The translations under genes were made by a program, and so were the position numbers. The notes under the pieces are model-generated. The model saw only the letters and a program-made list of their open reading frames with translations, made no database searches and was not told the DNA's origin. From the NCBI GenBank assembly GCA_963995525.1, contig OZ023206.1:45928990-45992989 (forward strand): a DNA stretch of 64,000 nt. Direction: 5' to 3'. The stretch is from Escarpia spicata (Eukaryota > Annelida > Polychaeta > Sabellida > Siboglinidae). Below, one piece after another: positions 13,023 to 24,081 of this stretch (position 1 is its first letter; every line of letters starts with the position of its first letter).

Positions 13023-14524
13023 TTACGATTCCGTGTCTCCATTCTCAGCAAGCTCTCTTTTGTCCCTTTCCTCATCTGACATCTGAGACTCCCTGCATCC
13101 ATCCTCATCAAGTAGTTCCATCTCGGAATTGGGATCTGGAATATCCATGTCTCCAGATGTTCCTTCTGACGCACGGTCTAATGCGGCAGGCACAAACTCT
13201 CCAGCCTCTGGATCAAGTGGCTTCCTCATCACCACTCTAACACAGTCGCCATCCTCCGACTCGTACTCGGTCAGCTTTGCTTCTTCTTCCTCTCTCTCAG
13301 AGCCGCGCACAAACATACCACCGCGACTCTCTGTCCTTACACCCGCCGGCCGACTTTGCATTCTCGCCACAGATTCCTTCTCCTTCGTAGACAGCGGAAG
13401 GAAGTTTACTGGTAGCAACATGTTCCGGTGCAGTGTTCTCTTGACTCCACGCCCTCCTTCTCGCTGCACCACAAACCCAGGAATCTCTCTCTCCGGCTGC
13501 TCCTTCACTACATAGATATCTTCTTCCCACCGGTTTGCCAGCTTATTGCGGCCTCGCAAGCCAACGTTCCGTACCAACACGCGATCACCAATTTCAACTT
13601 TTCCTCCTATAGCGCGTCTGTCGTAATGTCTTTTATGACGCCTGACAGAATTGTTGCTTTCTGTTGTATCAATCTTATAAGAAGATTCCAACCGTTCCCG
13701 CAGCTGTTTCGTGTAATCTGCTGGTCTGCCAGCTGGTCTGCCAGCCAGATCAATTGGCTGTCGTGGGTGTCTGCCAAATACCAGGTAGAATGGCGAGAAG
13801 CCAGTTGCTTCGTTTCTGGTAGCATTGTAAGCATGCACCAATGTGCCTGGGCATACCGAGTGAAGTGGTCAGTCATGACTAATACATTTTCAATCCCTCC
13901 TTTTGATGGTTCCAGGGTTAGATAATCAATACAGACAATCTCAAAAGGCTGGTGTGTGCGAATGTTCACAAGTGGTGCTCGATCTGGGTTGACTTTTCTT
14001 CGTATACAGGCTTCCCATGTTTGCAGTTTCTTGCGCACATCTTCTGCCATCTGTGGCCAGAAGAATCTGGCACGAACAAGGTCTAGGGTCCTAGTTCTTC
14101 CCAAGTGGCCTATCTGATCATGCAGACCGATCATTGCTTCTTCTCTCTTTGCCGCTGGAAGAACTAGCTGGAACGATTCGCTACCGTCCTGGTGTACTTT
14201 CGTTCTGTGAAGCAAACCATCTCGTATACATAGCTTATCCCATTCTTTCATGTATATCTTGAACTCTGGTGATTCCTGCTCTAGTTTGTGCTGTTGATCT
14301 AGACTGAGTTTGCTGCCCTGTCTCAGCAACATTAGCATCTTCTTGATCACCGGATCTTTACTTTGGATAAGCTCCCAATTAGGGTAATTGATCTTTGTCC
14401 CTCCGACATCTACCAATTCCTCCTCGTAGGTCACAGCTGCTTGGCTGCAGCACATCACCTCAATCAGGCCAAATGTGTCATCATCTTCTTCCATTGCTGC
14501 CATCGCACACACAGCCTGTACCAC
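13023..14524 (-). pseudogene. Integrase with core deletion and C-terminal region, minus-strand element
   Basis: The N-terminal zinc-binding region (HDQIGHLGRTRTLDLVRARF; the first Cys of the usual C-x2-C pair reads Trp) is followed by the core start CIDYLTLEPSKGG and MTDHFTRYAQAH. Sequence then jumps, near 13850, directly to MVHAYNATRNEATGFSPFYL, which normally lies far downstream, with a change of frame. The segment with the second Asp-region context and the Glu of the DDE triad is missing, so the enzyme cannot work. A C-terminal domain (GDRVLVRNVGLRG) and an acidic tail follow to 13023. Confidence 0.8.
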
Positions 14525-14538
14525 TTGTTCAGTGTGCC

Positions 14539-15220
14539 TTATGCAGGCTTTGTGTGCATCCTAGAGAGTGCATCGGCATCAGCATTATTTTTTCTCGAAC
14601 GGTACTTGATGCTGAAATCATAAGTTGCAAGTTCTGCTAGCCACCGACGACTTGTTGCATCCAGCTTTGCAGAAGTCAGGACATAGGCCAATGGGTTGTT
14701 ATTAGTCATGACCAAAAATTTGTGTCCGTACAGACAGTCCTGGTACTTCTCAGACACGGCCCACTTGAGTGCTAGGAATTCAAGTTTGTGAGCTGGATAA
14801 TTAACCTCGCTTGGCTTGAGTGAACGACTTGCATAGGCTATGGCACGCTGCTGACCTTGCTGTTCCTGATACAGTATTTCTCCAAGGCCGTGTAGGGATG
14901 CATCCACGTGTAATTCGAAGGGAAGACTGTAGTCAGCATATCCCAAAATGGGTGGTTCTGTCAGTCCTGTTAAATGCAGCGATTGCACTTGTGGTGGTTT
15001 TATTTACATCTGTCTTGTTTTCCTGCCCTTTTAAGAGATTGTGTAATGGCTTGCATATTTCAGCATAACCCTTCACAAAGCGACGGTAGTTGCCGAAAAA
15101 CCCAAGCACTCGGCGAAGCTCGTGTACGGTTGTCGGTATAGGCCATGCCTTTACACTCTCTATTTTGTCTGGATCGGCTTCGATCCCTGCCTCCGAGATG
15201 ATGTCGCCTAAATACTTCAC
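14539..15220 (-). pseudogene. RT connection and RNase H of the minus-strand element
   Basis: VKYLGDIISEAG and RRVLGFFGNYRRFVKGYAEI (connection) run to about 14995, where a frame change leads into LPFELHVDASLHGLGEILYQ and AIAYASRSLKPSEVNYPAHK of RNase H. The usual TDNNP catalytic motif reads TNNNP, so an active-site Asp is replaced by Asn. The end KNNADADALSR is typical for the family. Confidence 0.8.
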
Positions 15221-15226
15221 ACGCTC

Positions 15227-15955
15227 TTAGCAAAGATGACACTTCGCATGTTTCAATTTCAGACCAGCTGCTCGCAGGCTAGTAAACACAGCCTGCAGAT
15301 GTTCAAGGTGAGTCTCAAATGTCCGTGAATGAATGATGATATCATCCAGATAGACCAACACATTAGCCAAGTCAGCCAGAGTGTGTTCCATAAGCCTGTG
15401 GAACACAGCCGGGGCGTTCGTGAGACCAAACGGTATTCGATTGCATTCATAAAAACCGAAGTTTCCCACTCTGAATGCAGTTTTGGCTTTATCACACTCC
15501 TCTATTTCCACTTGCCAGTAGCCACTCTGGAGGTCGAATAATGTAAACCATTTTGCGCCAGATAGCCTGTCCAGTGTCGACTCAATGAGAGGCAGCATGT
15601 AAGCATCTCTGATTGTCCCGCTGTTCAAACGCCTGAAGTCCAGACACAAGCGCAAACTCTCATTCTTCTTCCGCACTAGGACTACATTCGAGGCCCATGG
15701 ATTGTGCGAATGACGTACTGCACCGCATGTCAACATCTCTTTCAGGTGTTGTCTAACTTCCTCGTACATTGCTGGAGGAATGCGTCTCGGTCTATCTTGA
15801 AATGGTGTTTCATCTGTCAGTCGAATTTTCTGCTTCACCCCTACAGCTTTGCCTAGCTCCATTGTCCGAGAGGCAAAATTGTCACCGAAATCATAACACA
15901 GTGCTTGTACCTTCTTCTTATGTTCTTCCAAGAGTTTTGTGGCATCTATATTCAC
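15227..15955 (-). pseudogene. Reverse transcriptase domain of the minus-strand element
   Basis: Classic Ty3/gypsy RT motifs in order: LRLCLDFRRLN, FTLFDLQSGYWQVEI, IPFGLTNAPAVF and the catalytic VYLDDIII. The reading frame is stopped by a TAA at 15225-15227, just before the connection motif VKYLGDII, which continues in the same frame (14933-15220). Catalytic Asp residues are kept, but the stop would cut the polyprotein. Confidence 0.85.
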
Positions 15956-16437
15956 TAGTACTTCACCCTTTGTACCTTTGCCGCAGTCTTATCCCTGTCT
16001 AAAATTACACTATTTGTCATAGTCGCTATCTTCTGTCGTTTGGGAATTTTTATTTCCCTACATGAAACATTCGTTAGGACGACATCAACTCGGTGGTTGT
16101 TGTCAGCTTGCACAACTGAGGCGGGGATGACTATTCCCGCGGGGAGTGTTTCTGCTGGTTGAAGCATGCCAGCTGATTAACCTTTCTGGGCTCCCATTCT
16201 TCCTTTCACAATGATATATGTGTTTGCAGGGATCTCTGTGTGGCGACATGAGTACACTGCTACTTCCTGTTCTGTGACTTCTGATTGGTCAAGGTGAGCA
16301 AGTGCTTCTAAGATGGGTGCATCATGGAATGGGGTATTCCGAGCTTTCAAGGCTGTCAGGAAATTAGTTCCAATTATAACAGGCACTATTATGTTTGCCC
16401 GACTAGGGGGCACAACAAATGCTGGCACAGCAATTCC

Positions 16438-16746
16438 TTAACTTTCTCCCGTAGACGACGGCAACTTCACCTCAACTTCAATGTAACCCATGAATGGTAC
16501 CGACTGTCCTCCAGCACCTTCAATGTCAACTAGTCGTGACAGGGGTTGCACGGTAAGGTGAGACAGCTCTCTGGCGAAGAATGGCTTTCCAATCGTGGTG
16601 ACCATATACCCACAATCGAGTAATGCTGTACATGTTTTATCCTCAATAGTAATCCTTATTTGGCACGAGCTGCCGACCAAGTCCCAAGTAGGGCTGTGAT
16701 TATGTTTCCTGTTACTGACCCCTTTTTGCCCTCCAAAAGGGATCAA
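16438..16746 (-). pseudogene. Retroviral-type aspartic protease of the minus-strand element
   Basis: CTALLDCGYMVTTIGKPFF carries the active-site Asp, but in a D-C-G context rather than the usual D-S/T-G. A FMGYIEVEV strand follows. The next frame block (16177-16428) begins after a stop and belongs to the protease-RT linker. Confidence 0.7.
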
Positions 16747-16765
16747 TTTTCGTTTAAATGCACTC

Positions 16766-17733
16766 TACAACTCTTGGACAAATGCCCCTTCTGTTTGCAA
16801 CGATGGCATTCGATGCCGGTATTCTTGCGATAACCAAAAGATAGATGTCAAGGTATACCGCAATCATTGCAGGTAAGTGGCTCATTCCTTTGTTTCACCT
16901 GTGCCCTGGACTGTCTCCTCTTCATCATTCTTTCCAACTCTTCCACTTTCTTCACAAGGGCTTGCAAGGTTGGTTCCGTCTGTTGCCCTTGTTGTACATG
17001 AACTTGCACTGCATTCTGGTTTCCAAACTCTTCCTCCAGGGTCCGCGCCTCGATAACAATCTCCTCGAAGTTTAGAGAATCGAAGTGCATTTTTTATTTG
17101 CAAGTCCCTGAGGCCTGCCCAGAATCTGTCTCGCAACATAGTGGGCATGGATTCCCTAGACACAACACCCTTTTCCACGGCAACATGACAGAGGTCTTCC
17201 AGTCTTGTCGACCACTTTGTACAAGGTTCACCTACACGCTGCGATTCGCTGTAGAAATGTTCTAGTATGGTATTACCTGATATCACTGTACCATACAGTG
17301 ATTGTAATTTGTAGAGAATGTTGGCGAGTGTAGCCTTTTCTCCCAAATAGATAATTTCATCTGCAGCTGGGCTTCTCATTGATTTCCTCACACTTGTGAT
17401 AATATCACACTATGTATACTGTGACTCCTCCACCAAACAATTCACCTCATACTTCCACCTCGAATATGTGGGATCCTTGTCGGTTCCAGAGAATACTGGC
17501 AATTTGGGGATTTCCCGCAATACATATGGCGAAAATCCAACATGCGGAGACTCACTGGGCTCCTGCATCACAGTTGTCTCCTCTGTGAGGGACCCTAGCA
17601 ATTTCTCCTTTTGTGAAGTAGACATGGTCTTGATTAGACCCAGCAACTGGTGATCTACGTCACCCCCTTTATCCTCTACTATGTCACCCCTCTCATCTCT
17701 TTCCACTACTATGACATCAGCTTCAGCCATATT
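16766..17733 (-). pseudogene. gag of the minus-strand Ty3/gypsy-type element
   Basis: The likely start is the Met of MAEADVIVVERDERGD near 17730. A stop or frame change near 17400 separates the first part from a capsid-like region (17391-16882), and another shift leads to the 16848-17090 frame. A CCHC zinc knuckle (CHRCKQKGHLSKSC) lies at about 16766-16810. It would package RNA in the particle if intact; it is not intact. Confidence 0.7.
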
Positions 17734-18040
17734 CGCCAGTAATTTACCAGTACAGGTAATCAACAATCAATCATTCAATTTTCACCTTCACAATTACACA
17801 TTTCAAAGTTTAACAAACATTAAGCATCATACTCCATAATGGAGAACAACAAATACATTCAACAATAGACACAATCAATGTTCCGCTTCATTGCACTTGC
17901 CCAGTGCAGTAGCCAGACGGTCACACCTGTACCTGCAGCACCACTCCCTGTCTGCTTATCTGCCAGTCACAGGGGCTGACCAGGGCTATGGCTGTCTACA
18001 GTCAGTGTCCCAAGTTTCAACAAGCTATGCGGCCTTTCTA

Positions 18041-18058
18041 GCCCCACATCGGGCGCCA
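18041..18058 (-). other. Primer-binding site, lysine-tRNA type
   Basis: The minus strand reads TGGCGCCCGATGTGGGGC immediately after the 5' LTR. TGGCGCCC is the hallmark of sites complementary to the 3' end of lysine tRNA; the remainder resembles the Lys-1,2 type at most positions. Confidence 0.75.
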
Positions 18059-18059
18059 C

Positions 18060-18658
18060 TCTCGCGGTCAGCTCAGTTCGGTAGTTCGAGAGAATCACTA
18101 CAACTCCACACCTGTAAAAAGGTGTAATGCTGTTTTAATAGCAGAGTCTATGTAACAACATGTGGCTTTACCAGCCAGTGCCAGGACTCTGCCCAGTACA
18201 TGTACAATACAATAGATACAATAAACAACTGCTACAACTGTCTCAATGCCTTGTACCAAACACAGAACATATTAAGTAAAACACTTGTAGACACAGTGTT
18301 ATTGACATATCTGATAGGTGACAATTAGTTATTGTCAATGAATATATAACACTAATATAACAAGTAACAATTAAACGCAACATGTATTTCAAAATAATAT
18401 ATAAGTAGACTATGCACTTTTAGTTTACAATAACATAAAGGTAGATAATGTAACATACCTGTAAAAAGGTGTAATGCTGTTTTAATAGCAGAGTCTATGT
18501 AACAAAATGTGGCTTTACCAGCCAGTGTCAGGACTCTGCCCAGGTTTACACCTCAATCCCTTGATTGTGTCAAGTGGTATACTACCCTTTTATTAAATAC
18601 CTGCCATATTGTGGCAGCTCTATGACAACTATAGTGTTTAACTATAGTACATGCTACA
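18060..18658 (-). repeat. 5' LTR of the minus-strand Ty3/gypsy-type element
   Basis: About 599 bp. It starts TGTAGCATGTAC on the minus strand and ends against the primer-binding site. It contains two copies (starting near 18110 and 18459) of the 'CCTGTAAAAAGGTGTAATGC' subrepeat unit of about 345 bp. Confidence 0.82.
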
Positions 18659-18708
18659 TCTACAACCAGCTATTCTACCACGAGAGGCCTGCGCGCGTGC
18701 GTGTGTTC

Positions 18709-18711
<3 letters not shown>

Positions 18712-18792
<81 letters not shown>

Positions 18793-18793
18793 C
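18712..18793. repeat. (AT)n-(GT)n microsatellite
   Basis: A pure AT run followed by a GT run, just outside the 5' LTR of the minus-strand element. No gene is present. Confidence 0.9.
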
Positions 18794-19023
18794 TCAAAAT
18801 TATATGCAACAAATGGATCTTTGGCGGATTTCGATTTATTATCACCGACTTATTGACCACGTTCAACACCACACAATGTTTTAAAATAATACAGGACAGA
18901 GTGAAAGTAACCATAGTGTATAAAATGTTATTAATTGGAGACAGCTTAGTTGCGAAGCATGAACTGGTTACGATTAAATTATTATTTCAGTTGGTCTTAT
19001 TAATAGTTCCATGGTGAACGAAA

Positions 19024-19367
19024 TTACTGGACCCAGTGAATTAGAATCTGGTGATAATGGTAGTCGACATCGCCTTGTAATCTATTGCTTTCATCGTTGC
19101 GGCCCCTGACGGAGTAGCCGTGAATCACTATCGCTACCTGGTGAAAGCAGCCGTTATAAGGCGCGCGCCCAGACTGTGCCACTTTTGTAGTAGCATTTGC
19201 AATTGGCGCCGCGGTATCCGGAAGTGGAGGCCTTGACGTTCCGTAGACAAATGTGCAAACTCCGTACTTTCTAGGCCCATAACAGTAACATCCCCACGAT
19301 GTCTTACAGCAGCGGATATATCCCCAGTAGTAGCAGTGACATCCGCGCACAACTAGAACTTCACTCG
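19024..19367 (-). CDS. Possible Cys-rich terminal exon, unrecognised
   Basis: On the minus strand a candidate acceptor (TTTGTTGCAG, AG at 19368-19369) opens a 114-codon frame to a stop at 19024. It begins SEVLVVRGCHCYYWGYIRCC, followed by a WGCYCYGP run, and has Cys spacing C-x-C-x7-CC-x5-C-x-C-x8-C plus a later Cys. The rest is Pro/Ala then His/Tyr-rich. I do not recognise a family and see no upstream exon or signal peptide. It could be the end of a small secreted protein gene or a chance frame. Confidence 0.3.
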
Positions 19368-19374
19368 CTGCAAC

Positions 19375-20260
19375 AAATTTATTTATTTATAAAAAGAACT
19401 ACTAGTAATTATTAACTATATACACGATAATAAACCGCTCTACATATATAAAATGTTTTAAATGCTGATCTTAGAAATATATACAAACCACACATTACTT
19501 ATTTTGACACGACCGCCATCTTGGAAACATAACGTATGTACAATCCAACTGAATGTATATACAATCCAATTGAAAAGTTGCCAATAATAAGTTGATTCTG
19601 ATTCTTCCAATAAACAAACCATTATTGCTATTGTATAATGTATATTTATTCACTGTACATATTTCCATTATCATAAGTTATTCATTTGTATGAGAACAAC
19701 ACGGGAAATGAATGTATTTTGTTGTGCTTTTATGTGTTATCTTCGGTATTATATTATGACGCTATTGTTTTTATTCTCATCATGCATGTCATTTTATTCA
19801 ATAAACTCCATCAATCAATCAAGCCACCATATATTACCTCTTTTAACACGATGGGCATCAACTGCAAAAAAGGATGTACACACACATATAAGTGACTTTG
19901 CACAATATATTGTTCATATACATGAAAATAACGTAAGTTAATGATTTTGCGACAAGTTAGAATGAACCAATATATAATGTAGCGGCCAGATGAGTGTGTT
20001 TATACAATACAAAACAAGGTTGACCAGCAAGAGTACCGACTGGACCCCTTTAACAGGAAGTTGAATGAATGCGTGCACTTGTACGACACACAGCACATAC
20101 TTAAACATCGGCATAACAATAAGGATGAACAGATGAAATGATCTCGCCATGTATACACGCATGTGCATTAGTGTTTGTGAACTGAAATAAGCAGCTTATT
20201 AACATACTTAACAAGTACTGGTTAGTCGGAGGACATAATATCACCAACTTACCTTACACA
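19375..20260. other. Gene-free stretch
   Basis: I see no supported gene. The sequence is AT-rich with an isolated AATAAA (about 19799), and short open frames have no recognisable motifs. Confidence 0.5.
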
Positions 20261-20404
20261 CTCGTATACACTTGCAAACTTGCACGCGTACACACGCACA
20301 ATCGTACACACGCACATATGTAATTACCTAAACATGCATACATGCATGTATTCATACATACAACATGTGCATACATACATAAGTACATACATACATACAT
20401 ATAT

Positions 20405-20525
20405 ACATACATGCATACATGCACACATGCACACATGCACACATGCACACATGCACACATGCACACATGCACACATGCACACATGCACACATGCACACAT
20501 GCACACATGCACACATACACACATA
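20405..20525. repeat. Octamer microsatellite (CACACATG)n
   Basis: About 13 perfect copies of an 8-bp unit within a wider CA/TA-rich region (20280-20660). Related octamers occur at 44937-45172 and 61860-61980. The His/Thr- and Cys/Val-rich frames over it are artefacts. Confidence 0.9.
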
Positions 20526-20878
20526 CATACATACATATATACACATACATACACGCGCATGTACGTACGTGCACATACATAAATACTTGAACATATACAT
20601 GTGCATATATTTTTATATACACACGTACATATGTACACGCATACGTACGTACATGCTTACATACGTAAATACAATTGAAGGTTACCAATGAGATACATTA
20701 TACGTCAGTTTCTGGTTCAGTTCCCCAGGTGGCGCTCTGTGTCACCGGGCCAGCAGAATTCGCGGTAAACAAACACACATTTGTTATAATTAAATATGGC
20801 AAATTAAATGATCAACCCCCCCGCAGACGCAAACACAATTTGACATATCTATATATATATATATATATATAAGTCTAT

Positions 20879-20977
20879 ATACCGCATTACCTGTACATTC
20901 AGTGCCAAAAATCACCGCATTACCTGTACATTCAGTTCCAAAAATCACCGCATTGCCTGTACATTTAGATTACCTGT
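20879..20977. repeat. 33-bp tandem repeat, about three copies
   Basis: The unit ACCGCATTACCTGTACATTC... occurs three times, the last one truncated. The TACCTGTACAT core recurs once more at 20970-20985 and near 21068. Confidence 0.8.
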
Positions 20978-20989
20978 ACATATGCAGTT

Positions 20990-22320
20990 TATTGTGTGTT
21001 GTAGCGTACAATTAAATATTTACACGAACTGGAAATTTGTGAGCGTATCCTTTTTGTGTCGAACATTGCCTGTACATATACGTTTATCATAGATGGTGTT
21101 AAGCTAGCTTTAATCGAGTGTATATTTGAGATTATATCGCATGGTTTGCAAACTACCACCATCATTGAAACATTGCGCAAATAAATCAGAGAATATTACG
21201 TATTTTGTGTTTTGGTTAAATTATATTTCATAAGACAATTGTGCGCATGCCTCAGAATATAGGTCACGCGTGAGAAAAATGGCGGAATCGTCTTACTACC
21301 AAAGCTCTCACTTCAAATATTGATTTAGTTTTATCGTGGATGGTTCTGTGTATAATTTGACCAAACTACTATAGACAGATAGCACAAATGGTAGCGCGAC
21401 AGAAAATGCACCCGAGCGAAGAAGTAGAGTTGAGAAAGTTGCGGATTTTATCGAAGAAGTGGCGCGTGCCGAGAAAACCACCCACAAACACAGACGTCAC
21501 AGACACAGTGGCACGGATAGATACTTGTGTATGAATAGTCTTCGCGCATCATTAATTGCTGCATGGCTGGATGATTCCCATATAAGTTGAGGGGGTGTTC
21601 GCTTGAAAAGTTCTGCCAGGGAGTAAATTGTAAACGCGTTAAGCAGTCTTCAAGTCTAGATACTACACTATATATTAATTTACAATAAGTAACTTACCCT
21701 TCACTTTTTGAAGCGAATTTGAAATACTATTTACAATTTGTTTCAGACGCGTTTCTCTTATTAGTAATGCACTTGCTACAGTTAGTCCAACACAGAGAGC
21801 ACTAACATATATTTTCCAAAGCAATTATTTGAATGAATTATCTGAATGAAAATGTTGCTTTTTAGCTCCTTTGGCCACATTCACAACATTATCCACCTGT
21901 GAAGAGGTATAACCATGTACCGTTTATTGAATACAGTGAGTTGACCAGCCGGTGTAGGTACACTCGGTCTGGTAGAACACATTGACATATTGAGGCCAAA
22001 GTGTCTAAGAAACCCTTTTAACAAAGTGTCTCTGCAGTTAGAATGGTTTAATAAAGTTCTTTTAAAATAGTTAATTTTGGGAATGTAATATACAGACAGG
22101 CCGCATATTTACCGAAAGCTGTGACACATGCAGTATGGTATATGTGTTAGCATACATGTATGCATGTCTACATATATGCGCTGAAACCTATTCACTACTG
22201 ATTACGATGACACACTGTGTTAGTGTATTATAAAATACTTTACCAATTAAGCGATGGAAAATTTACCGCAAAATCACAACAACATTTTAAACAGAAAACA
22301 TAATATTATTATGCATTGTG
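20990..22320. other. Stretch without recognisable genes upstream of the paralogue last exon
   Basis: I searched for CLCA exon-13-like sequence (VTDLEV, LQWTS) and saw none. The region is mostly AT-rich unique-looking sequence. Confidence 0.5.
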
Positions 22321-22327
22321 TTTGCAG

Positions 22328-22962
22328 CTTCGTCGTACGACATCCGCTACAGTAGAGACATAAAAGAGCTGCCGAATTCCTTCGAGAACGCCTCTCAACT
22401 TACCGATGCCGATATGATGTCAGGCAATCTAACCTCTCCGCTGCCGCCATCTGAGAGAGAGACAACTGTGATATGTTTACCGGAGGCATACGTTGGACAA
22501 ACTCTTTTCTTTGGTGTGAAGGTTAACCACAGTGCGAACAGAGTAAGTGATGTGTCTAACATTGTATCAGCTGCCATTGTCTACATACCACCAGAAGCAC
22601 CATCGACAACGTCTGCTGCAAACTCCACGTCTACACCGGAACCGGAATTTACACCCAATGGTACATCTGCGCAGGCGCTGCTGGCGATTAAGTGGGCATT
22701 TTGCAATTGTGGTACCGGTGATGTTCTTCATCGCGGAAGAGAACACAAGCACGCGGGACGTCCTAACAAGAGCGGCAACAACAACAGAGGTAATTTGCAA
22801 TGCATCGCAACAAGAACAAATTCATATGTGTCTGGACCACGGAGTGGACGAGAATCGACATCCTTCTACCAATCATACTTGGCCTCAATCCAACAAAGAG
22901 GATATTTGGGAATACCAATTGGTGGTTGGTATTACAATGGAACTAATTATTACGAGCCTTAA
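22328..22962 (+). pseudogene. Last exon of a second CLCA copy, frame-broken at the membrane segment
   Basis: After the acceptor tgtttgcag the sequence reads ASSYDIRYSRDIKELPNSF and continues to VSAAIVYIPP, aligned along its length with the intact last exon at 59904. The stalk is shorter and lacks the 27-residue repeats. In the membrane segment one extra base, relative to the intact copy (between the conserved GCGATNAAG and ACCGGTGATG blocks, 30 versus 29 nt), moves the hydrophobic run (VVPVMFFIA) into the next frame. Further indels return the tail (ending YNGTNYYEP, stop 22960) to the original frame. As written, the product would lack a membrane segment. An AATAAA follows at 23098. No middle exons are found upstream. 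Confidence 0.78.
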
Positions 22963-22969
22963 CGAGATT

Positions 22970-24070
22970 ATTAGACGGCTACTTCGGCGTCAGAAGAACT
23001 ATACGTGTTCATTGACTGGGCCATTAGGGGTGTATGTATCTAGCAGACAGGATATCAACTCAACCATATCCATACGTAAACTCACATGTTTACCTGTAAT
23101 AAAACATTTCGATGCCCATGATACATAACATTTGTACACACTGGTGCACCCAACAAACACAATACTCGTGCTCAGACACGTCCACGCGCACACAAGCACA
23201 CAAGCACTGCTGACTTGTATGTAACATTGCATTTTCGGTGGCATAGTTTCATTACGTTAACATGCTGATTATATTTGCAAATGGTTTGTTTATGTTAACT
23301 ATTTTTGGAGGGTAACACAAATAAGTTTCCTTTTTTCCCTTTTAATGTTTGTGGATATTATATATAAGAGGTATTACGCATGCATAATTGTACATATACT
23401 ATGTACTGTCACAATAAATTCTCCAACACAGAATAACTTCTTGTACGCTAATACCATGTCGCCTGTCTGCTGTTGCGCGAACGTACACAATATGTGTGTA
23501 ACTTAAAATGTTGTGGAAATAGTCTTCACGTGACTTTTAAAAGTGTTAGCTAAGTTGCGCATTTGTTTATAATGACAATTTTATTAATATAATGGAATTT
23601 GTCTTGCTTAATAGAGTCATATTTTAAAAGAATATTTGCTTTTCTTGTCACTACAACATTTGTTGTACCTGTTTACCTCAGTTAATGCCTCACATTTGTT
23701 CAAACGTTATGTTTGTTATGCAAGACAATAAACCGTGTCCTACTGGTTGTTTACATATGTGTGTCTGCGCGCTCGCGTACGTGCGCGTGTGTGAGCATAC
23801 ACGCGTGTGTGTGTGCGTATGTGCGTGCATGTTTGCATGCAAGTGTGCGTGTTTGAGTGTGTACGGGCGAAGTATTTGGGTATTGTTTTGCATATTGCAC
23901 ACGTGCGTTTAACGGGATATAATACGTTATATTAATATTTCATAATAACTTCAATGTTGCCTACGATACCTCGTGGCTATTCACGCACAATCATGTAATT
24001 ATGCACAAACAACATTTCGGAGCTGTTCGTTTCAATTAGGTAATATTGCGGTTACCAAAATATCACGTCC
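22970..24070. other. Gene-free stretch with a GT-rich run
   Basis: Only a GT-rich degenerate microsatellite (about 23760-23850) and AT-rich sequence are seen. A poly(A) signal candidate is listed separately. Confidence 0.5.
23098..23103 (+). terminator. Candidate poly(A) signal after the paralogue last exon
   Basis: An AATAAA lies 136 nt past the stop at 22962, in the expected place for this terminal exon. Confidence 0.4.
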
Positions 24071-24081
24071 CATAATAGATC

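Larger units (their letters stand above)
11757..18658 (-). mobile_element. Ty3/gypsy-type LTR retrotransposon, degenerate
   Basis: Order on the minus strand: 5' LTR (18060-18658), primer-binding site, gag with CCHC knuckle, protease, reverse transcriptase, RNase H, integrase, polypurine tract (about 12696-12712) and 3' LTR (11757-12695). Domain order (RT before integrase) defines Ty3/gypsy type. The copy is dead: frame changes in gag and RNase H, an in-frame stop after RT, an Asp-to-Asn change in RNase H and loss of most of the integrase core. No clear target-site duplication was found. No envelope-like gene is seen. Confidence 0.88.

Noticed and set aside
13129..13925. Plus-strand Ser/Pro-rich frames opposite the integrase
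   Set aside because: Shadows of the minus-strand retrotransposon coding sequence, which has clear homology.
20254..20691. Cys/Met/Val-rich frames that might suggest a Cys-rich secreted protein
   Set aside because: They derive from the CACACATG array; the Cys spacing merely follows the repeat period.
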